Origin: DATMQA01 sp035566895
GTDB taxonomy: Bacteria > Verrucomicrobiota > Verrucomicrobiia > Limisphaerales > UBA8199
Length of the DNA stretch: 39,303 bases
Reading direction: 5' to 3'
Assembly: GCA_035566895.1 (NCBI GenBank)
Contig: DATMQA010000187.1
Span: forward strand, 1-39,303
The notes under the pieces were generated by a model, which was not told the origin of the DNA, searched no databases, and saw only the letters and a list, made by a program, of their open reading frames with translations. Made by a program: the position numbers and the translations under genes. How positions within the stretch are numbered: the stretch's first letter is position 1; the number at the start of each line of letters is the position of its first letter. Positions 8,534 through 16,271 of the stretch are shown in pieces.

Positions 8534-9709
8534 ATGCAAGTCCTCGTTACCACGACGCGCAATTGGCACCTGGAGCAAACCGCCAGAGCGTTCGCGCAAC
8601 AGGGCGCGCTGGCCGGTTTCTGGATGGCCGACAAGAATTCGCTGGAGATTGCGGCAAACCAATATCGGCGCTGCTGGCCGTATCACCTGGCGATGAAATG
8701 GTTCTACCATTGCGCGCCACAAGTCTGGGACGAACGCGCGACTTATTGGTTCGCCGGCTTATACGAGTGGTGGTTGCGCGGGAGGCTGCGCTCGCCCGAC
8801 TGTCCCAAATTCGATGTCGCGCACGGTTTGATGGGATTTGCCAGCGCGCTTTTCGCGCGGGCGCAGGAAACAGGCGCGCTCAAGGTGCTGGATTGCCCCA
8901 ACAGCCATCCCACGACTTATCATGGTTTTTGGCAGCGCGAATGCGATCTGTGGTGTCCCGGCGAAAAAGTTCCGATCCCGCGCTGGATGTTCGGGCGAAT
9001 GAACCGCGAGTTGGAACAGGCTGACCTGATTATCGTTCAATCGCGGTTCTGCAAGGAATCGATGCTGCTGAACGGGATTCCTGAGGCCAAGGTAATGATT
9101 AACCCGATGGGGGTGGATACCTCGCTGTTCAAAAAACGGGAGGCAGTGCCGTCCAAGCCGCGGTTCATCTGTGTCGGCACGATTTCTTTGAGGAAGGGGC
9201 ACCAATACCTGTTCCGCGCGTATGAGCTGGTCAAACGCAAGCTGCCGGAAGCGGAGCTAATCTGTGTAGGCCCCTACAAATGCGATTTCCGCAAGGAGCG
9301 GCCGAAATGGAACGGCGCGTTTACGCACCACGCCTGGCTGCCGCAACCGGAAGTGGCGGCGTTATTGCGGACCTGCACGGCGTTTGTTTTTCCCTCGCAA
9401 GAGGAAGGTATTGCGCGCGCACAAGTCGAAGCTTTGGCGTCCGGCCTGCCGGTAATTGGGACTCATGAGGGAGGAGCGACGACGCTGGTCGAGGATGGGA
9501 AGGAAGGTTTGATCGTGCGCGGCCGCGACCCGCAACAGATTGCCGAGGCGATGCTCAAGGTGGCATTGGACCCGGAGCTGAATCGGCGCATGGGCGAGGC
9601 GGCTTACCAAAAGGCGTCCGTGGGCAATACCTGGCAGGATTACGGCGAGCGGTTGCTGGCGGAGTACGGGCGGCTATTAGAAACCACGAAAGGGAAGAGC
9701 CAGGCGTGA
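8534..9709 (+). CDS. GT4-family glycosyltransferase
   Basis: 391 aa, ATG at 8534. The donor domain reads FICVGTISLRKGHQYLFRA, then WLPQPEVAALL, and the EX7E region SQEEGIARAQVEALASG followed by LPVIGTHEGGATTLVEDG, all typical of GT4 retaining enzymes. No membrane segment or signal peptide is seen. It is divergent from the GT4 gene ending at 7296 and is followed immediately by a repeat block that separates it from the third GT4 and fkp-like genes near 24-28 kb. Probably part of the same surface-glycan pathway; specificity cannot be read. Confidence 0.88.
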   Translation: MQVLVTTTRNWHLEQTARAFAQQGALAGFWMADKNSLEIAANQYRRCWPYHLAMKWFYHCAPQVWDERATYWFAGLYEWWLRGRLRSPDCPKFDVAHGLMGFASALFARAQETGALKVLDCPNSHPTTYHGFWQRECDLWCPGEKVPIPRWMFGRMNRELEQADLIIVQSRFCKESMLLNGIPEAKVMINPMGVDTSLFKKREAVPSKPRFICVGTISLRKGHQYLFRAYELVKRKLPEAELICVGPYKCDFRKERPKWNGAFTHHAWLPQPEVAALLRTCTAFVFPSQEEGIARAQVEALASGLPVIGTHEGGATTLVEDGKEGLIVRGRDPQQIAEAMLKVALDPELNRRMGEAAYQKASVGNTWQDYGERLLAEYGRLLETTKGKSQA

Positions 9710-10418
9710 GCGAGAAAGGCAATTTCGGTGTGGATTGGTTCGGATTGGTTCGGATTGGTGTGGATTGGTTCGGATTTTTGGCTGGTGGATCCTGAGTAAT
9801 CCTGAGTAATCCGCACCGGTGGGAGGATTTATCCTGAGTAATCCGCACCGGTTGTGACCAAACGGGAAGTTGATAGTTGGTGGTGGATAGTTGATTGGCG
9901 TTGGTCAAGGGCGCAGTCACACGTATGTAAATTAAGCCGTGCCAGTCGTGCCAAGCCGCTGTTTACCGAGGTTTTTTGATTTTCTAGTCGTGCCACAGCC
10001 GTGCCGGAGTCGTGCCAAGCTCGTATTTACCGAGGTGTTAGGCGTACCACCTGGGATTCTTGATTTTTGAGTTTCGATTGAAGGAAAGAAGGAAAGAGGG
10101 CGCTTCATCTGCGGCTGGCGGATTTGGGTGGTGTTCCTGAAGGAGTAAAAAATTACTCAGATTTGGTCAGACGTAGTCAGATTTACTCAGATGCGGTTCT
10201 CCGGCTCCCTGAATGCGCAGATAGGCGCGGAAGTTCATTTCGTGTCGCGGTTTGGCGGGGTTAGATGGAGCTTACCTTTAAGCGCCTACCAGGACCTACC
10301 AGGACCTACCACCACCTACCGTACGGCGACTACCACCTACCGCAGGATTGGTCGCCGTTAGTGGCAGTTAGTGGCAGTGGGGGACTGATGAGGACAAGGA
10401 CGAGGAGGAGAAGGACAT

Positions 10419-11020
10419 ATATGCATATAGTACCCCCCCTTTGATCCGTTACGTCGTTACAACCTCGGTAAACACGGGTGATTTTTGCGTTTTCTATCCG
10501 TTACATCATCCGTAACAGGTCGTTACGGTCGTTACAACCTCGGTAAACACGAGAGATCTTGAATCTGCAAGTCGTTACAAGCTCGGTAAACACGGGCGCT
10601 TTTGAATGTCCGATGCATCAGGGCCCGGTGAGTGCGGCCGTAACGGCGAGGGAAAGATTAGGATTAGGATTACGATTAAGATTACGATTAGGATTACGAG
10701 GAAAAGGAGGAGTGGATAATATGCATATAGTACCCCCCCTTTGATCCGTCAGGTCGTCAGGACATCGGTAAACACGGGCGATTCTTGGCTTTTAATCCGT
10801 CAGGTTATCCGTCAGCATCCGTCAGCATCCGTCAGGACCCGGTAAACACGGGCGATTGTGAATCTGCAATCCGTCAGGACCCAGTAAATACGGTGGATCT
10901 TGGAAGTCCGAGGCATCAGAACCCGGTAAATGGGGTGGCTCATGAATCTGAAAGTCGTCAGAGCCCGGTAAATACGGCGGGTTTTGAATGTGCGCAGCGG
11001 CACGGCTCGGTAAATACGGA
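10419..11020. repeat. 42-nt tandem array inside a 300-nt higher-order duplication
   Basis: Copies of CGGTAAAYACGG begin at 10466, 10541, 10584, 10626, 10766, 10840, 10882, 10924, 10966 and 11008. The last five are exactly 42 nt apart. The first four recur 298-300 nt later. A 31-nt exact duplicate (10419-10449 and 10719-10749, including ATAGTACCCCCCCT) opens each half, exactly 300 nt apart, and each is preceded by a purine-rich microsatellite. This is a duplicated block of a repeated unit. Confidence 0.85.
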
Positions 11021-11125
11021 CGGATATAGATGTTGTGGCCTGTCCTATGGACTGGCGTCTCTACGTTTCGTATCCAGGCGGCGAGGGTGGCGCTTCGTAA
11101 TGAGCCGGCTGCTCGCCAATGCACC

Positions 11126-11216
11126 TTCAACTTTCAACTATCCACTTCCCGTTTGGACTTTTGGCCTTGGGCTTTGGACCGTCACTCGCCACTCGCCACT
11201 CGTCACTCGTCACTTC
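11126..11216. repeat. Thirteen-unit degenerate heptanucleotide tract
   Basis: Thirteen consecutive 7-nt units in unbroken phase: TTCAACT twice, ATCCACT, TGGACTT-like units, then TCACTCG and CCACTCG units. The unit types match the reverse complement of those at 9868-9902 and the tract inside the kinase gene. Confidence 0.85.
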
Positions 11217-11222
11217 CGAATG

Positions 11223-11322
11223 TCCGCCACCCGGGGCTTACGTTCCCCCCACCTCAACTTTTCAGCGACGCGGCTCTCATCAACCCCAAACCTCCACTGT
11301 CTGCGTCGCTGAAAAACAATTC
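11223..11322 (+). repeat. Hairpin repeat, left copy of an inverted pair
   Basis: TTTTCAGCGACGC (11259-11271) pairs with GCGTCGCTGAAAA (11303-11315) around a ~31-nt loop. The whole ~100 nt, with flanks TCCGCCACCCGGGG and ACGTTCC, is the reverse complement, with few mismatches, of 23468-23568. The pair brackets the accessory island. Confidence 0.85.
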
Positions 11323-11404
11323 TCGCCCCTCCCTCGCTCCGCTGAACGGAACATTTCCGGTTGGGCTCCATCAATCCACCATCCAGCGATCCAGCAATCC
11401 AGCA

Positions 11405-11522
11405 TTCGACCGCCTGGCCGAAATTGACAAAGGTCTGCTGCTCCACGACGCCGCGCTGCGGGACATCTTTCAGAAACTCCGGCCGTTGCTCGAGCCGCCA
11501 CTGACACCGCCAAAAAGGATTT
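11405..11522 (+). pseudogene. C-terminal remnant of an ORF6N-domain protein
   Basis: The frame reads FDRLAEIDKGLLLHDAALRD, then IFQKLRPLLEPPLTPPKRI. This resembles the C-terminal tail of ORF6N (PF10543, KilA-N-like) proteins, which carry a helix with HD.AL..IF..L.PLLEPP and end near KRKIGF. The N-terminal DNA-binding domain is absent, and the sequence either side is repeat (TTTCAGCG units downstream). ORF6N genes are mobile-element or prophage accessories, so this suggests earlier mobile DNA at the island edge. The family call is from memory of the tail and is moderate. Confidence 0.5.
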
Positions 11523-11690
11523 CAGCGTTTCAGCGTTTCAGCCCTTCAGCTTTTTCCTGAGTGATGGAGTGCGCCACGTTCCCTTTTCCCAACGGCTGAA
11601 GCTCGCTGCACCCTGCGGGGGCGAAACTACTGTTTGACCTATTTTTTTGGACTACACAGTTTCCATCCTCAGTAGTAGTCTCTCTCCACC

Positions 11691-14600
11691 GTGACGCTCG
11701 ATCAACTCATCTCGGCCCTGGGGTATAAGGGCTCGCCGTATTTTTTGCGGCGCGGGGACGGGCGTTTCGAGTCAGAACCAGGATACGGCCATATTTTCCG
11801 GCGTGGTGAGGACAAGGCTGAAGATGCCAAGCGCTGGCGAGTTGAGGGTGTTTACGGGCTGCGCGACACGAGTTTTACGCCGGAGCGGTTCGTCCCGATC
11901 GTCTATGTGTGTAAAGCCGACGACGAACACGCCGCCCTCGAACTCCATCGCTTGGTCTGGAATCAGGACGTGGTGCCGTATGTTGTCGTTCACGATCCAA
12001 AAGGCATTCGAGTGTATGCCGGCTTCCATTACAACGCGAAGGGGAGAACGGATCCGCAGCGCGGTGTGTTACAAGCGCTGACAGATTTTGAGCACGTCCA
12101 ATCCGTCATCAGCCTCTTCAACGCCAAGGCCATTGATGAAGGGAATATCTGGCAGAACGAGCGATTACAGGTTGACCCCAGTCGCCGGGTGTATCACCAA
12201 CTGCTCAAGGATTTGCGAGGCCTCGATACATGGCTGCGTGGAACTGGCCGTTTGAAGAAAGAAGTCTCGCATGCTCTCATCGGGAAATACGTTTACCTAC
12301 ACTACCTGCGCGACCGCGGCATTCTGTCGGATGATCGGCTCACCGGCATGTGGGGAATTAAGGATTCAGAGGTTTTTGGCGCCACGGCAACAAAAGCCGC
12401 CTTAGAGAAGCTTACGGAAGAGCTGGAGAATTGGCTTAACGGCGAAATTTTCCCGCTTTCTTTTAGCGGCCCGAACGCTCCGGCCAGCGAGCACGTGAAG
12501 CGAGTCGCAGCGGTCTTTGCTGGCGAGGAAGTTAAAGACACGCACTGGCAACCTCAGTTAAACTTTAAAGCCTACGATTTCTCATACATCCCGATTGAAA
12601 CTCTGTCTCTCATTTACGAGCAGTTTCTGCACGCTGAGGCCGATGTGGACAAGAAGCCGGCGAAAAGGAAAAAGACGAAGGGGCGTGCTGCTGGTGCCTA
12701 TTATACGCCGCTGCCCCTTGTGAATTTCATGCTCGCGGAATTGCAGGACCGGCTTCCTCTGACAGAGGGCATGAAAGTCTGGGACCCCTCGTGCGGGTCG
12801 GGCGCATTCCTTGTTCAAGCCTACCGGCGGTTGATCGAGACCACCCATCCGATGGACGGTCGTGTGCCCCCGAAGCCAACGGATCTGAGGCGGCTTCTGC
12901 AGACGAGCATTTTTGGCATGGATGTGGACGGCGATGCGTGCCAAGTGACACAGTTGAGCTTGCTTCTTACGCTGCTCGACTACATAAACCCGCCGGACCT
13001 CACGGGAAGAAACAGCAGTTTCAAGCTGCCGTCGTTGCTTAATCCGGAGGCGCCAGACAAACCAAATCTTTTTGAGGGTAACTTCTTTGAGGCGGAGCCA
13101 AAGCTGCGTGGCGTTGCGGATGACGGATTCGATTGGATTGTGGGCAACCCGCCGTGGAAGCAACTCAGGGCGAAGAAGCACGATGGCCATGACCAGCCCG
13201 CCTGGGACTGGATGAAAACCAATGCAGCAAAGTCACCGGTCGGCATGTACCAAGTGGCGCAGGCTTTCGCATGGGAAGCGCCGCGTTATTTGGCAAAAAA
13301 TGGTGAATGCGTGCTGCTCGTTCCAGCGATGGGTTTATTCGAGGAGCCATCTCAGGAGTTTCGGAAGAAGTTTTTCCGACATTTTCAAGTCCGTGCTGTC
13401 GCAAACTTTGCAAATCTAGCAGAGGTGCTGTTCGATGGGCGTTCCCGCGTACCAGCAGCAGCCCTCTTCTATCGGCTGCGATCTGATGGAGGAACGCCGA
13501 GCCCTGATGAACCGATCACGACCTACTCGCCTTTCGTGGTGAATCAAGAGGCTACTCGTCCGTTGGAGTCTGGTGAGCGAAAGAAGCTATGGAGCCTCGT
13601 CGTCAACGGGAGTGAGGTCAGGACGATCGAGTTGGGCGAATTGGCTAATGGAAGCGCGTTGCCCTGGAAGCTTGCGATGTGGGGCACCCCGTGGGATGAG
13701 CGGCTTATTCGGCGGTTGGAAAAAAAATGGGATTCGATCCGTAAGCTGGAAGAAGCCAATGTCATCCAAGTGTCCCAAGGCCCGGAACTCAGAAAATACC
13801 CGAAGCGGGGAGCAGCAAACGAGGAGGATGAGGACGCCGACGACAACGATTTCACTGAAGACGAGGCTGCTAAGCAACAATTTGAACGCATGGATGATTT
13901 GGTTGGAAAACCAAAGTTGAATGTGAACGCCTTGAAAGGCTTGCGGGATCTTTTTTCAGTGCCTCAAGCTGCCTTGACACCCAATGAGCTTCGGTGGGTG
14001 TGTCTAATCCACGGGAAAATTGGATTGAGAGTGTGCGAACCACCGCATGTGTTGGTCAGTGCGGCCCGCAGTTTCGCCATTTTTTCGGATGACTATACTA
14101 TTGTGCCAGCGCGCCAGGTTGGAATCGTGAGCCCTACCAAAGATAGGATTCTCCTCAAGGCGCTTTCATTAATTTTGAGTTCTGACTTCGCCTTTTACCA
14201 CCAGTTTTTGCGCTCGACACATTTTGGCGTGCAGCGAGCCGTCGCTACATTGGAAGCCCTTCGTCAGTTACCAGTCCCCCTGATGACTCTTTCCCGGTCC
14301 GACCTCAAGGACTGGGCTGGCCTCCATGCGAAGTTGACGAAATGTCCGCCACGTCCCCTCCAAATGGAGAAAAAGGAATCAGGCCAAAGCAAGTTCAACT
14401 TTGACGTGGAGGCCGAAAGCAAGGCGAAACCGCTTCTGAAAGAGCTGAATGACATGACGGCGCAGGTGCTCGGCCTTGATGCCCGCGAGCGAGCGCTGGT
14501 TCATGACCTTGTCCGTGTTCGCTTTGAACTCAATGATGGCAAGCGTGGATATGAGGCGATGCGCACTCCTGAAAAGTCGGAATTGCGTGACTACGCTCGC

Positions 14601-14960
14601 CGGCTCAAGCAGGAACTCGATGATTTCGTTGGTGATGACTCCGACCGCCAGCATCGGATCACTGTGGTGCATGACCATGATTCGGCAATGGTCGAGGTAG
14701 ATTTCACACGCGATCACGAAGCGGCTCGCAAAGTGGAGTTGCTCCGGGCGTCGAACGAGGAAGCAAAACGACTTCATACCAAGCGGAAGGAACTTTTGGA
14801 GGAGAAAGCCCAATGGGTGTATTTCAATCGCAATCTGCGTATCTATCGCGGTCATCAAACCTACCTCTTCAAACCATTGCAGCGCTTCCACTGGACGGAA
14901 AGCGCCGCAATGATGGATGCCAGCGACCTCATTGCTGAAACCCTGGGGGGCGAACAGTAA
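11691..14960 (+). CDS. Large N6-adenine DNA methyltransferase of restriction-modification type
   Basis: 1089 aa, GTG start at 11691 (no strong ribosome binding site seen). The central methylase domain has GAYYTPLPLVNFML (about 335-348), SAM motif I DPSCGSGAFL (365-374), an acidic DVD (411-413) and catalytic NPPW (486-489), placing it with Eco57I/type IIG-like N6-adenine methylases. The first ~300 residues may be a target-recognition or nuclease-like region. An acidic insert (EEDEDADDNDF, near 705) and a charged helical C-terminus follow. I see no certain nuclease motif within it. The next gene starts 1 nt after its stop and carries a PD-(D/E)XK pattern, suggesting a split M and R pair. First gene of a four-gene operon. 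Confidence 0.88.
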   Translation: MTLDQLISALGYKGSPYFLRRGDGRFESEPGYGHIFRRGEDKAEDAKRWRVEGVYGLRDTSFTPERFVPIVYVCKADDEHAALELHRLVWNQDVVPYVVVHDPKGIRVYAGFHYNAKGRTDPQRGVLQALTDFEHVQSVISLFNAKAIDEGNIWQNERLQVDPSRRVYHQLLKDLRGLDTWLRGTGRLKKEVSHALIGKYVYLHYLRDRGILSDDRLTGMWGIKDSEVFGATATKAALEKLTEELENWLNGEIFPLSFSGPNAPASEHVKRVAAVFAGEEVKDTHWQPQLNFKAYDFSYIPIETLSLIYEQFLHAEADVDKKPAKRKKTKGRAAGAYYTPLPLVNFMLAELQDRLPLTEGMKVWDPSCGSGAFLVQAYRRLIETTHPMDGRVPPKPTDLRRLLQTSIFGMDVDGDACQVTQLSLLLTLLDYINPPDLTGRNSSFKLPSLLNPEAPDKPNLFEGNFFEAEPKLRGVADDGFDWIVGNPPWKQLRAKKHDGHDQPAWDWMKTNAAKSPVGMYQVAQAFAWEAPRYLAKNGECVLLVPAMGLFEEPSQEFRKKFFRHFQVRAVANFANLAEVLFDGRSRVPAAALFYRLRSDGGTPSPDEPITTYSPFVVNQEATRPLESGERKKLWSLVVNGSEVRTIELGELANGSALPWKLAMWGTPWDERLIRRLEKKWDSIRKLEEANVIQVSQGPELRKYPKRGAANEEDEDADDNDFTEDEAAKQQFERMDDLVGKPKLNVNALKGLRDLFSVPQAALTPNELRWVCLIHGKIGLRVCEPPHVLVSAARSFAIFSDDYTIVPARQVGIVSPTKDRILLKALSLILSSDFAFYHQFLRSTHFGVQRAVATLEALRQLPVPLMTLSRSDLKDWAGLHAKLTKCPPRPLQMEKKESGQSKFNFDVEAESKAKPLLKELNDMTAQVLGLDARERALVHDLVRVRFELNDGKRGYEAMRTPEKSELRDYARRLKQELDDFVGDDSDRQHRITVVHDHDSAMVEVDFTRDHEAARKVELLRASNEEAKRLHTKRKELLEEKAQWVYFNRNLRIYRGHQTYLFKPLQRFHWTESAAMMDASDLIAETLGGEQ

Positions 14961-14961
14961 C

Positions 14962-15645
14962 GTGGCCTCGGCAAACATCCAGTTGAGCGGTCAGAGCAGC
15001 AATCGCGACGCTTATCGCGCCACCTTTCTGCGGCATGTTCATCGCCTGCTGCAACTCGGCTACGAGTCTTTGATACCAACGGCATACACGAAGGCGGAGG
15101 AAGACGACATCACTGGGGAATTATGCAAACGCATGAAGGTGCTCACCGAAGAGCAGCCCAGCGAACAATGGATGTCACGATACTCGGTGCATGACCAAGA
15201 TCCTGTCAACGACGTGGTGAACCCTGAAACAGGCAAAGTCCGCCGTGGGAAGCGACGGCCGAAATTGGATATTCGCTTGGTCGGCAAAGCGCGGGTGCCG
15301 AACACGCGATTCTGCATCGAAGCGAAGCGCCTCTACCGGAGCGGGTCGATCACGGAGTACACAGATGAAGAGGGGCTTGGGGCATTTGTTGCGGAGTACT
15401 ACGCCAAATACGATGATGCAGCCGGAATGCTAGGGTACGTGCAGTCTGACTCAATCGCTCATTGGGTCGAAAAACTGGAGAATAGTTTAGCAGAGGAAGC
15501 CAGCTTGGAGAAAGGGTCGCGAGGGGAAATCTGGAATCTGTCTTCGTTTCCCAAGGGGCCGCCCAGCACTTATCTGAGTTTTCACCACCGGACCAAATCT
15601 GGACGGAAGCTGGGTGTATTTCATGCATTCTTCCTGTTCTGTTAA
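14962..15645 (+). CDS. PD-(D/E)XK nuclease-like partner of the methylase
   Basis: 227 aa. The GTG at 14962 follows the methylase stop by 1 nt; an upstream ATG in frame only overlaps the methylase. Residues 100-122 read PKLDIRLV then FCIEAKR, giving the Asp (D103) and E-x-K (E120, K122) of a PD-(D/E)XK nuclease core, with E53 in a preceding helix. EAKR followed by a Tyr/Gly-rich stretch is common in restriction endonuclease-like folds. I infer that it supplies the cleavage subunit, or recognises foreign DNA, for the methylase. No named family is recognised. Next gene begins 26 nt on. Confidence 0.7.
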   Translation: MASANIQLSGQSSNRDAYRATFLRHVHRLLQLGYESLIPTAYTKAEEDDITGELCKRMKVLTEEQPSEQWMSRYSVHDQDPVNDVVNPETGKVRRGKRRPKLDIRLVGKARVPNTRFCIEAKRLYRSGSITEYTDEEGLGAFVAEYYAKYDDAAGMLGYVQSDSIAHWVEKLENSLAEEASLEKGSRGEIWNLSSFPKGPPSTYLSFHHRTKSGRKLGVFHAFFLFC

Positions 15646-15671
15646 CCCCGAAAACAAGCTGAAATAAAGCC

Positions 15672-16271
15672 ATGTTAATTGCCGTTGAAGGCTGCATAGG
15701 TGCAGGCAAATCAACCGTTGCCAAAGGGTTGGCTGTCGAGCGCAGAAGTGAAGCGCTCTTGGAAGTTTTTGAGACCAACCCATTTCTATCCGCATTTTAC
15801 GGAGATCCCAATGGCTACGCGACAGAGACTGAATTCACCTTCCTCCTCTTGCACTTCCATCAGCTAAAAAGGCATCGTGACGCGATTTCCAGGTCAGAGA
15901 TCATCTCGGATTTCCACCTTGGAAAAGACCTTCTTTATGCAAAGCTGAATCTTGAGGATTCGCGCGTCCACCAAATCTTTGAGAACTTGCACGACGTGTT
16001 AACAGAACACGTGGCACACCCGACACTGATGATCTGCCTATCCGCAAGTACGGCGCTCTTGATCGAGCGCATTCGCAAGAGGCAACGTGATTATGAAATG
16101 AAAATTGATCCAGATTATTATATCAGACTGAATGCGGTGTATGAAGAGTTTTTTGAGAAGTACAAAGGCCGTAAGCTTAAAATCCTCATGGACGAGTGGG
16201 ACTTTGTTCGCGTTCCGGCGCTGTTCCAAAAACTCTCCCTCGCAGTAGAGGATAAACTTAAATCCCCGTGA
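15672..16271 (+). CDS. Deoxynucleoside kinase (dNK/dCK/dGK family)
   Basis: 199 aa P-loop kinase phosphorylating deoxynucleosides to dNMPs. P-loop EGCIGAGKST at residues 6-15; ENPFL-type region ETNPFLSAFYGDPNGYATET; ISDFHLGKDLLYAKLNL, equivalent to the (S)D(Y/R) substrate-binding strand; LID-like ERIRKRQRDYE; and a C-terminal helix. Length and motif order match bacterial deoxynucleoside kinases (PF01712). Whether it prefers purine or pyrimidine cannot be read. It sits in an operon with a methylase and a nuclease, and its stop overlaps the GTG start of the composite gene, so stoichiometric expression with that protein is likely. Confidence 0.88.
   Translation: MLIAVEGCIGAGKSTVAKGLAVERRSEALLEVFETNPFLSAFYGDPNGYATETEFTFLLLHFHQLKRHRDAISRSEIISDFHLGKDLLYAKLNLEDSRVHQIFENLHDVLTEHVAHPTLMICLSASTALLIERIRKRQRDYEMKIDPDYYIRLNAVYEEFFEKYKGRKLKILMDEWDFVRVPALFQKLSLAVEDKLKSP

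Larger units (their letters stand above)
9710..11404. repeat. Gene-free block of nested tandem repeats
   Basis: No supportable gene. Decamer-period tracts: 9728-9776 (GGATTGGTTC), 9789-9858 (ATCCTGAGTA), 10153-10192 (TTACTCAGAT), 10283-10340 (CCTACCAGGA) and 10351-10379 (TTAGTGGCAG). Heptamer tracts: 9868-9902 and 11126-11216. A hexamer tract GATTAG/GATTAC lies at about 10656-10700. The motif CGGTAAAYACGG occurs about ten times in plus orientation (10466-11020), and its reverse complement TTTACCGAGG occurs near 9963 and 10031. ORFs called here are repeat translations. Confidence 0.9.

Noticed and set aside
10419..11020. CRISPR-like array
   Set aside because: The 42-nt units are similar over their whole length with no unique spacers, so this is a tandem repeat; no cas genes are nearby.
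10785..11312. 175-aa and overlapping ORFs in the repeat block
   Set aside because: They translate tandem repeats and have no family resemblance.
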